Positions 1 through 4,994 of a DNA stretch of 5,460 bases are shown in pieces. The stretch comes from an uncultured Clostridium sp. (GTDB taxonomy: Bacteria; Bacillota; Clostridia; Lachnospirales; Lachnospiraceae). The stretch lies in NCBI GenBank assembly GCA_937902905.1, contig CALELW010000147.1, positions 1 through 5,460 of the forward strand. Reading direction: 5' to 3'. The translations under genes and the position numbers were made by a program. Numbering within the stretch: the first letter of the stretch is position 1; each line of letters starts with the position of its first letter. The notes under the pieces were generated by a model. The model was given only the letters and a program-made list of their open reading frames with translations. It did not search any database and had not been told where the DNA came from.

Positions 1-446
1 GATTGGTAAAGAAGATGAAAAAAGAGGGGCATCTGGTAGGAAATCATACCACGCACCATCCGAGAATGGCAAAATTAAGCGTAAAACGCATTCAAAGAGA
101 AATCAAAGACTGCGAAAAAGCAATGAAAAAGAAGACTGGTTTTAAAATGGACCCTTTTATCCGTCCACCGGAGGGAAACTTTAGTATGCGGAGTATTAAG
201 ATGGCTAAATCCATGGGATATTCGACGATTTTCTGGAGTTTGGCTTATTATGATTACGACACAGCAAACCAGCCGGGAAAGAATTTTGTGATTCGCAAAT
301 TTAAAACTTATTATCACAATGGAATGATTCCACTGATTCATGCATGTTCGAAGTCAAATACCGAGGCTTTAGGAGAAGTTCTTACTTTTCTTAAGAAAAA
401 GGGATTTCGCTTCGGAACTTTAGACGAATTTGCAAAAAACAGTTGA
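1..446 (+). CDS. pdaA: Polysaccharide deacetylase, PdaA-like (5' end outside window)
   Basis: This is the C-terminal part of a carbohydrate esterase family 4 (NodB-fold) deacetylase. The reading frame is open to the window edge, so the TTG at 3 is not a credible start and the N-terminal part with the TFDDG-type aspartate motif is missing. Visible family motifs are NHTTHHP at 42-62, with the H-x3-H zinc ligands at 45-47 and 57-59; RPPEG at 162-176; FWSLAYYDYD, the tryptophan-containing motif; and LIHACS, the final catalytic-histidine motif. The FWSLA and LIHACS spellings and the C-terminal LKKKGFRFGTLDEF resemble PdaA, which removes the acetyl group from muramic acid during muramic-delta-lactam formation in spore cortex. 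That role is inferred from family resemblance; a general peptidoglycan deacetylase is the main alternative. No terminator follows it, and the rpsU promoter overlaps its stop codon. Confidence 0.85.
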   Translation, partial: LVKKMKKEGHLVGNHTTHHPRMAKLSVKRIQREIKDCEKAMKKKTGFKMDPFIRPPEGNFSMRSIKMAKSMGYSTIFWSLAYYDYDTANQPGKNFVIRKFKTYYHNGMIPLIHACSKSNTEALGEVLTFLKKKGFRFGTLDEFAKNS

Positions 447-470
447 CGTATGGGAATTTTATGGTATAAT
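443..470 (+). promoter_or_regulatory. Vegetative (sigma-A type) promoter of rpsU
   Basis: The sequence shows TTGACG (443-448), a 16-base spacer, and TATAAT (465-470) preceded by TG at 462-463, which makes an extended -10. Five of six -35 bases and all six -10 bases match the sigma-A consensus. Transcription should start near 476-478, leaving a leader of about 70 bases before rpsU. The -35 hexamer contains the TGA stop codon (444-446) of the upstream deacetylase gene, so the promoter partly sits inside that gene. High strength fits a ribosomal protein gene. Confidence 0.85.
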
Positions 471-497
471 CTTAAGTAGTGCGAAAAAATACCCGAT

Positions 498-526
498 CAG
501 TTGTATTGAAGCACAATCTACAACTG
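498..526 (+). promoter_or_regulatory. Stem-loop in the rpsU leader
   Basis: A perfect 8-base inverted repeat, CAGTTGTA (498-505) and TACAACTG (519-526), can form a hairpin. The stem can be extended inward by TTG (506-508) pairing with CAA (514-516), with a two-base bulge at 517-518 and a five-base loop. The last G of the 3' arm is the first base of the Shine-Dalgarno stretch GGAGGGAGG (526-534). No T-run follows, so it is not an intrinsic terminator. A role in translation control or in mRNA 5'-end stability is inference. Confidence 0.5.
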
Positions 527-534
527 GAGGGAGG
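526..534 (+). promoter_or_regulatory. Long Shine-Dalgarno stretch of rpsU
   Basis: GGAGGGAGG is a double anti-16S match, with its 3' end 14 bases before the ATG at 549. The spacing is longer than the usual 5-9 bases. An AAGG at 536-539 gives a closer secondary match. GTG codons at 539 and 541 are out of frame with the S21 protein, so the ATG at 549 is the start. Confidence 0.7.
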
Positions 535-548
535 TAAGGTGTGATACA

Positions 549-725
549 ATGTCTAGTGTAACAGTTAAAGAAAACGAATCATTGGATAGCGCATTGCGCC
601 GTTTCAAGAGAAACTGTGCAAAAGCTGGTATTCAGCAGGAGATTCGTAAGAGAGAGCATTATGAAAAACCAAGCGTAAGACGTAAGAAAAAGTCTGAAGC
701 AGCTCGTAAAAGAAAATACAAATAA
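549..725 (+). CDS. rpsU: 30S ribosomal protein S21
   Basis: This encodes the small-subunit protein bS21, which binds near the 3' end of 16S rRNA in the platform region and helps translation initiation. The 58-residue product starts [20 protein letters not shown], continues with a [20 protein letters not shown] stretch and ends in a very basic tail (AARKRKYK). All of this, and the length (family usually 57-70 residues), is typical of Firmicute S21. It is monocistronic by sequence, with its own strong promoter upstream and an intrinsic terminator downstream. In Bacillus rpsU is followed by yqeY and then yqfA, yqfB and yqfC; here it is followed directly by yqfC. Confidence 0.97.
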   Translation: MSSVTVKENESLDSALRRFKRNCAKAGIQQEIRKREHYEKPSVRRKKKSEAARKRKYK

Positions 726-739
726 GAAGCACATATGAG

Positions 740-782
740 AAAGTCTGTTTTCATAAACTATTATGGAGACAGACTTTTTCTT
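740..782 (+). terminator. Intrinsic terminator after rpsU
   Basis: Bases 740-756 pair with 761-777 to form a 17-bp stem with two G-U wobbles (751/766 and 749/768), closed by the four-base loop ACTA (757-760). The stem runs into a T-tract (775-779, then C, TT). It begins 15 bases after the rpsU stop. It separates the highly expressed rpsU unit from the sporulation and housekeeping genes downstream. The stem is almost symmetric, but the long T-tract is on the + strand side. Confidence 0.9.
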
Positions 783-791
783 ATGCCTTGG

Positions 792-820
792 AACCGCAAC
801 TGCGGGAATGGCATAGAATA
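792..820 (+). promoter_or_regulatory. Candidate mother-cell sigma (SigK/SigE-like) promoter before yqfC
   Basis: CATAGAATA (812-820) fits the SigK -10 form CATAnnnTA and differs by one base from the SigE form CATACAnT. AACC (792-795) lies 16 bases upstream and fits the short SigK -35 (mACm). No clear SigE -35 is present. A start point near 826-828 would leave a leader of only about 15 bases with the Shine-Dalgarno AAAGGG (826-831) at its very end, which weakens the call. yqfC and yqfD belong to the mother-cell SigE regulon in Bacillus, so such a promoter is expected about here. No sigma-A promoter is evident between the rpsU terminator and yqfC. Confidence 0.35.
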
Positions 821-841
821 AAAGAAAAGGGCTGTGTTTTT

Positions 842-1099
842 ATGGGAAACCTTTCGGAAAAACTTCATTTAGCACCGGATATTTTGGGAAACACTACGGT
901 TGTGAATTTGTATGGAAAAGAAATGGCGCTGGTTGAAAACTACCAGTCCATTATTGATTATACATCGGAGCAGATTAAGTTACAGGGAAAGCACAATAAG
1001 CTGATTGTCCGCGGTACATGTCTTAGAATAGACCGGTTTACCAAAGAAGACTGCAAAATATATGGTGAAATCTGCTGTGTTGAATACATTGGCACATAA
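842..1099 (+). CDS. yqfC: Sporulation protein YqfC (YabP/YqfC family)
   Basis: This is a small 85-residue protein of the YabP/YqfC family, found only in endospore formers and expressed in the mother cell in Bacillus; its molecular role is not well defined. The recognisable pattern is an N-terminal MGNLSEKLHLAPDILGNTTV stretch, then LYGKEMALVENYQSIIDYT, then an IKLQGKHNKLIVRG core, a LRIDRFTKED stretch and a closing GEICCVEY segment. The length is close to the roughly 90 residues usual for the family. The ATG at 842 is chosen because family homology begins there and AAAGGG (826-831) lies 10 bases upstream; an in-frame TTG at 788 would add 18 unrelated residues. The TAA stop overlaps the yqfD ribosome site, and the yqfC-yqfD pairing itself supports the assignment. 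Confidence 0.88.
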   Translation: MGNLSEKLHLAPDILGNTTVVNLYGKEMALVENYQSIIDYTSEQIKLQGKHNKLIVRGTCLRIDRFTKEDCKIYGEICCVEYIGT

Positions 1100-1104
1100 G
1101 GGGG
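1099..1104 (+). promoter_or_regulatory. Shine-Dalgarno site that fixes the yqfD start
   Basis: AGGGGG lies at the yqfC stop codon (TAA 1097-1099) and 7 bases before the in-frame CTG at 1112. The in-frame ATT at 1106 is too close, and the TTG at 1107 is in another frame. The first in-frame ATG (1172) is about 67 bases away and has only a distant AAAGGA (1151-1156). The site therefore argues for initiation at CTG 1112. Confidence 0.6.
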
Positions 1105-1111
1105 AATTGGA

Positions 1112-2350
1112 CTGAAGTGGTTACAGGGCTATGTTGTCTGCCAATCGCATAAAGGAAGTTTCGAGCGTTTTATGAATATGTGCCGTCATCACGGCATTTT
1201 ATTATGGGGAGTAAAAAGAGAACAAGCAGTAGAATTTTGTGTTTGTGTGAAAGATTTTAAAAAGATGAAACCCATTGTCTATAAAACGAAATTACATCCA
1301 CAGATTAAAAAAAAGAAGGGGCTTCCTTTTTATATCGGGAGAATGAAGAAAAACTGGACTTTTTTTACGGGTTTTCTGCTTTTTTTCTTCCTTTTGCATT
1401 TTTTGTCTACCTTTGTCTGGCAGATTCAGTTTCAGGGACAGGTCACATATACAAAAGAAACACTATTAAAAACTGTAAATTCTCTACAGGTATACCGTGG
1501 AATGAAACGGAGCAGGCTGCACTGTGATGCAATTGAAAAAAGTATTCGTCAAAAGCATCCGGATATTAGCTGGGTGTCTGCAGAAGAAAAAGGAAGTCTT
1601 CTTGTGATTTCTATTAAAGAAGCGAATCCGGAAGTGGGACGGGAACGTGCAGGACGGTTTTGTCACTTGGTGGCAGAAAAAAACGGAGTTGTCAAAAAAA
1701 TTATAGTAAACCGCGGTGTGGCATGTGTTAAGCCGGGACAAAAGGTGAAAAAGGGACAAATTCTGATTTCCGGGATTGTTCCGGTTACCGGAGATGATGA
1801 TACGGTTGTGGATAAGATGGGAGTGGTAGCAAAAGGAGAGGTGGAACTTGTCTGCGACAGTAAATTTTCTAAAGAAATTCCGGTAAAGGTCTGCGAAAAA
1901 GAATATACAGGGAAAAAAATCTACCAGACTGAGTATGAAATCAATCACCAGACTTTTGTGATAAAAAATCCAATTAAACGGTTTAATAACGCTAAGAAAT
2001 ATGATATAATAACAACGATATTGCCAAAATGGGAGGATTTACCGATTCCATTTACTTTTACGAAACGAAAAAAAGAGTTTCGCGAGTATACGTTTGTGAT
2101 TCGAAAGAGAAACCGCAAAGAAATTTTTAAAGAGGGAAAGCGGCTGTATCAGAAATTATTGCGGCAGTGCAGACAGGATGGATTGGAGATTCTTTCAAAG
2201 GAAGCGAAAATAACCAAACAAAATGAAAAGGTCTGGTTAATCAGTGGACAGATTCGTTTCCTTTGCAAAAAAACAAGAAAACAATATATCGCAGAGAGCG
2301 AACTTAAGATTGATAAGAAAGCAGAGGAAAAACGGGATGGAGACTCATGA
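1112..2350 (+). CDS. yqfD: Sporulation protein YqfD (probable CTG start)
   Basis: This is a membrane-anchored sporulation protein of the YqfD (stage IV sporulation) family, partner of YqfC. From the CTG at 1112 it has 412 residues, close to the 398 of the Bacillus protein. The N-terminal cytoplasmic domain has the family pattern WLQGYVV...GSFERFMNMCRHHGILLW (residues 3-33), which an ATG 1172 start would cut in half. One transmembrane segment spans about residues 83-103 (phenylalanine- and leucine-rich, preceded by RMKKNW). After it comes a POTRA-like segment (FQGQVTYTKETLLKTV...DISWVS, VISIKEANPE), then a beta-rich domain with KPGQKVKKGQILISG, and a basic C-terminus. The spore-related role is known for the family; the biochemical activity is not. 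The last 14 bases overlap phoH. Confidence 0.9.
   Translation: MKWLQGYVVCQSHKGSFERFMNMCRHHGILLWGVKREQAVEFCVCVKDFKKMKPIVYKTKLHPQIKKKKGLPFYIGRMKKNWTFFTGFLLFFFLLHFLSTFVWQIQFQGQVTYTKETLLKTVNSLQVYRGMKRSRLHCDAIEKSIRQKHPDISWVSAEEKGSLLVISIKEANPEVGRERAGRFCHLVAEKNGVVKKIIVNRGVACVKPGQKVKKGQILISGIVPVTGDDDTVVDKMGVVAKGEVELVCDSKFSKEIPVKVCEKEYTGKKIYQTEYEINHQTFVIKNPIKRFNNAKKYDIITTILPKWEDLPIPFTFTKRKKEFREYTFVIRKRNRKEIFKEGKRLYQKLLRQCRQDGLEILSKEAKITKQNEKVWLISGQIRFLCKKTRKQYIAESELKIDKKAEEKRDGDS
2002..2010 (+). promoter_or_regulatory. Candidate internal promoter in yqfD, extended -10
   Basis: TGATATAAT combines TG (2002-2003) with a perfect TATAAT (2005-2010), a strong extended -10. The -35 is poor: TTTAAT (1982-1987) at 17-base spacing matches only three positions. 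If active it would start transcripts near 2017, about 320 bases before phoH, and would supply phoH and ybeY during growth without the sporulation genes. It lies in coding sequence (KKYDIITTILP), so it may be a chance match in AT-rich DNA. Confidence 0.3.
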
Positions 2351-3353
2351 AGTAATCTTAGAGATTCCTTTGGAGCATGAAAGGAATTTGTTTGGCGGTC
2401 TTGACTGCCATGTAAAGAAGATTGAACGAACGCTTCAGGTAAGCGTAATTCTGCGTGATGGTGCTGTTAAGCTGGTAGGAAGTAAATCGGCAGTTGAACA
2501 GGCAAAGCATGTATTTTCGGAGCTTCTTACACTTTCGGAGCGTGGAAATACGATTACGGAGCAGAATGTAGATTATGTTTTAGCACTGTCGAAGGAACAT
2601 TCGGATGTGTCATTGGCAGAGATTGACAAAGAATTGATTGGCTACACCATTCAAGGCAAACCGATTAAGCCAAAAACCAGAGGCCAGCAAAAATATGTAA
2701 ACCAGATACGGGAAAAAATGATGGTGTTTGGAATCGGACCGGCAGGAACCGGAAAGACCTATTTGGCGATGGCAATGGCAATTCAGGCATTTAAAAACGA
2801 TGAGGTCAGTAAAATTATTTTGACAAGACCGGCGATTGAAGCGGGAGAAAATCTCGGCTTTCTGCCGGGTGATTTACAGAGTAAGATTGACCCGTATTTA
2901 AGACCTTTATATGATGCACTTTATCAGATTATGGGAGCGGACAGCTTTATTAAGAACTCGGAAAAAGGGCTGATTGAAGTAGCACCGCTTGCCTATATGC
3001 GAGGAAGAACGTTAGATAATGCATTTATTATTCTTGATGAGGCGCAGAATACGACGCCGGCACAGATGAAAATGTTTTTGACGCGTATTGGATTTGGCTC
3101 GAAAGTTGTGATAACCGGTGATTTGTCGCAGAAAGATTTGCCGTTCCAGACACAATCCGGTTTAGAGCAGGCATCAAAAGTATTGGAGCAGGTGGAGGAT
3201 ATCGGTTTTTCCTATCTGACCAATAAAGACGTGGTTCGTCATCCTTTAGTACAGAAAATTGTACATGCCTATGAAAAGTATGAGGCGAGAGAAAACTACA
3301 AAGAGTCACGTAAAAAAGCAAACACACAGACAAAGAAAGCAGGAAAACGATGA
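2337..3353 (+). CDS. phoH: PhoH family ATPase
   Basis: This is a 338-residue P-loop ATPase of the PhoH family (superfamily 1 helicase-like core, cytoplasmic), thought to act in RNA metabolism and commonly encoded beside ybeY. An N-terminal region of about 110 residues carries a KH-like stretch (VKLVGSKSAVEQAKHVFSEL). It is followed by the linker TIQGKPIKPKTRGQQKYV and the ATPase core. Walker A is GPAGTGKT at residues 134-141, Walker B is FIILDEAQN with D234 and E235, and the sensor-like GDLSQ is at 261-265. The ATG at 2337 is chosen because METHEVILEIPLEH matches the family N-terminus and AGAGG (2323-2327) is 9 bases upstream; an in-frame GTG at 2244 would lie deep inside yqfD. The gene overlaps yqfD by 14 bases and ybeY by 4, suggesting coupled translation. 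The exact in vivo substrate of the family is unknown. Confidence 0.96.
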   Translation: METHEVILEIPLEHERNLFGGLDCHVKKIERTLQVSVILRDGAVKLVGSKSAVEQAKHVFSELLTLSERGNTITEQNVDYVLALSKEHSDVSLAEIDKELIGYTIQGKPIKPKTRGQQKYVNQIREKMMVFGIGPAGTGKTYLAMAMAIQAFKNDEVSKIILTRPAIEAGENLGFLPGDLQSKIDPYLRPLYDALYQIMGADSFIKNSEKGLIEVAPLAYMRGRTLDNAFIILDEAQNTTPAQMKMFLTRIGFGSKVVITGDLSQKDLPFQTQSGLEQASKVLEQVEDIGFSYLTNKDVVRHPLVQKIVHAYEKYEARENYKESRKKANTQTKKAGKR

Positions 3354-3847
3354 CAATTTATTTAGAAGATATGGGAGAAGTTACTTTTCCTTTTGAGCCG
3401 GAAGAGCAGGTTAAGAAATTAGCGGCATTTGTTACGAATTTTGTAAAATGTCCCTATGAGCCGGAAATCAGTGTTACGCTTGTCACAAAAGAAGAAATTC
3501 ACGAACTCAACCGGACACACCGGAATGTTGACAGACCAACGGATGTTCTCAGCTTTCCGATGATGGAATATAATGCACCGGCGGATTTTTCGGGGGAGAA
3601 GTTTAGTGAAACGCTTACTATTTCCCCGGAATCAGAAGAGATGATGTTGGGTGACATTGTTTTGTGTTCGGAGGTTGTATGCGAACAGGCAGAAGAATAT
3701 GGACATTCTCTGTTACGTGAGTTTTCGTTTCTGGTCGTGCACAGTCTTCTTCATTTGTATGGCTATGACCATATAAAAGAGGATGAAAGAGTGGAAATGG
3801 AAGAAAAACAGCGTGAAATTATGGAAAAGTTACAAATTTTACGATAG
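3350..3847 (+). CDS. ybeY: Endoribonuclease YbeY (16S rRNA maturation)
   Basis: This encodes the zinc-dependent single-strand endoribonuclease YbeY (UPF0054), which takes part in 16S rRNA 3'-end maturation and ribosome quality control in the cytoplasm. The signature H-x3-H-x5-H is present as HSLLHLYGYDH, with zinc ligands H131, H135 and H141. Upstream conserved blocks are LNRTHRNVDRPTDVLSFPM, which holds the conserved arginine region, and LGDIVLCSE. Between these two blocks lies an acidic insert of about 25 residues (DFSGEKFSETLTISPESEE), a longer loop than in the E. coli protein. At 165 residues the gene is complete. The ATG overlaps the phoH stop in an ATGA, with AGGAAA at 3341-3346 as ribosome site. 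Linkage to phoH is conserved across bacteria; the usual Bacillus followers dgkA, cdd and era are absent here. Confidence 0.96.
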   Translation: MTIYLEDMGEVTFPFEPEEQVKKLAAFVTNFVKCPYEPEISVTLVTKEEIHELNRTHRNVDRPTDVLSFPMMEYNAPADFSGEKFSETLTISPESEEMMLGDIVLCSEVVCEQAEEYGHSLLREFSFLVVHSLLHLYGYDHIKEDERVEMEEKQREIMEKLQILR

Positions 3848-3871
3848 TGATACTGCGAAAGTGAGGGTAAT

Positions 3872-4978
3872 ATGAATCAGAAACAGAAAAAAATTGTTTT
3901 AGCTTTATGTGGGATTGCGGTATTATCGCTGATTGCCACAGGTTTGTATCTAGCTTGTGGAAGAAAGTCTCTGCAGAAAAACAATCCGCAGACGGACAAG
4001 AAGGCCCAGACAAAACAGCAGGAAAATGAGCCGCAGGCAACGAAAAATCCATATGAAGGTATGGTTAAAAGTGAGATTACCGGCAAATATATTAAGCCGT
4101 CTGTAGCAAAAAAACGTCCCTATGCGATTATGATAAACAATATTGAATATGCGTTCCGTAACCAAAAGGGAACATCAAAAGCAGACATTATCTACGAGGC
4201 ACTGGCAGAAGGTGGAATTACCCGCATGATGGCGGTCTATGAGGATGTCAGCAAGGTGAAAAAGATTGGTTCGGTGCGAAGTGCAAGACACTACTATGTG
4301 CAGTTTGCCAAAGAATGGGATGCGATTTTCTGTCATTTTGGACATACCAAATATGCGGTATCGAAAATTAAAAAATTGGGGACAAACAATTTGAGTGGTT
4401 TGTCAGCAATTGGTGGTGTTGTGTATGCCAGAGATTTATCCATCCGTGCACCTCACAATGTGTTTACAAATGGAAAGAAAATGAAAAAAGGTGCTAAAAA
4501 ACTTGGATATTCATTGACAAGGAACTCCGAGGCAATGGCAAAACATTTTAATTTTGCGAATGAGGATACGGAACCTGCAAATGGCAAAACAGCTAAGTCG
4601 ATTACGATTCCGTTTTCCAATTACTCCACCTGTAAGATGAAATACAGCGCTAAGAGTAAGACCTATAAAAAGTATGAATACGGGCAAAAACATATGGACA
4701 CGTATTACAAAAAACAGCTTGCATTTAAAAATGTAATTATACAGCTGGTGAGTGAGTCAAATATTGACCACAATGGATACCAGACGATGAAACTTGGCAA
4801 TACTTCCGGAAAAGGGTATTATTACAGCGATGGCAAACGAATTTCTATTACATGGAAACGTGTGGAAGCAACGAATGAAATGGCGTACTATGATGAGTCC
4901 GGTAATGTGCTGACGATTAACCCCGGCAAAACTTATATTGCCGTGTACCCGAAAAATCGAAAGAATTTGATTAAGTGA
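3872..4978 (+). CDS. DUF3048 (YerB-like) exported protein, possible lipoprotein
   Basis: This 368-residue protein has the two-part DUF3048 architecture of Bacillus YerB, a family without an assigned biochemical role. Family blocks are RPYAIMINN at residues 82-90, ADIIYEALAEGGITRMMAVYED, IGSVRSARHYY at 132-142, DAIFCHFGHT, and APHNVFTNG. The C-terminal domain ends with a VLTINPGKTYIAVYP strand. The N-terminus is KQKK followed by a hydrophobic segment (residues 8-28) ending LYLAC-G at C29. Tyrosine at -3 makes this a poor lipobox, so either a lipoprotein or an N-terminally anchored protein is possible. Residues 32-60 form a hydrophilic K/Q/N-rich linker to the outside domain. It starts 24 bases after ybeY, with GAGGG (3863-3867) four bases before the ATG, and is followed by the flippase gene. 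An envelope role is inferred only from export and neighbours. Confidence 0.88.
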   Translation: MNQKQKKIVLALCGIAVLSLIATGLYLACGRKSLQKNNPQTDKKAQTKQQENEPQATKNPYEGMVKSEITGKYIKPSVAKKRPYAIMINNIEYAFRNQKGTSKADIIYEALAEGGITRMMAVYEDVSKVKKIGSVRSARHYYVQFAKEWDAIFCHFGHTKYAVSKIKKLGTNNLSGLSAIGGVVYARDLSIRAPHNVFTNGKKMKKGAKKLGYSLTRNSEAMAKHFNFANEDTEPANGKTAKSITIPFSNYSTCKMKYSAKSKTYKKYEYGQKHMDTYYKKQLAFKNVIIQLVSESNIDHNGYQTMKLGNTSGKGYYYSDGKRISITWKRVEATNEMAYYDESGNVLTINPGKTYIAVYPKNRKNLIK

Positions 4979-4994
4979 AAGGACGAATAGAGCA

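Noticed and set aside
75..341. 88-residue open frame on the reverse strand
   Set aside because: It is antisense to conserved deacetylase motifs and has no family resemblance.
788..841. TTG-initiated N-terminal extension of YqfC
   Set aside because: It lies just after the rpsU terminator, has no good ribosome site, and adds 18 residues not resembling the family; ATG 842 fits better.
1484..1948. 154-residue open frame on the reverse strand
   Set aside because: It is antisense to the well-supported yqfD, rich in F/H/N as expected from the complement of lysine-rich codons, and has no recognisable family.
2244..2336. GTG-initiated extension of PhoH
   Set aside because: It lies wholly inside the yqfD reading frame, lacks a ribosome site and adds a basic low-complexity stretch; ATG 2337 matches the PhoH N-terminus.
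3028..3333. 101-residue open frame on the reverse strand
   Set aside because: It is antisense to the PhoH Walker B region; composition and lack of a ribosome site mark it as a shadow.
3819..4165. Three short reverse-strand open frames across the start of the DUF3048 gene
   Set aside because: They overlap each other in different frames, are cysteine/phenylalanine-rich shadows of the hydrophobic leader and linker, and have no supporting signals.
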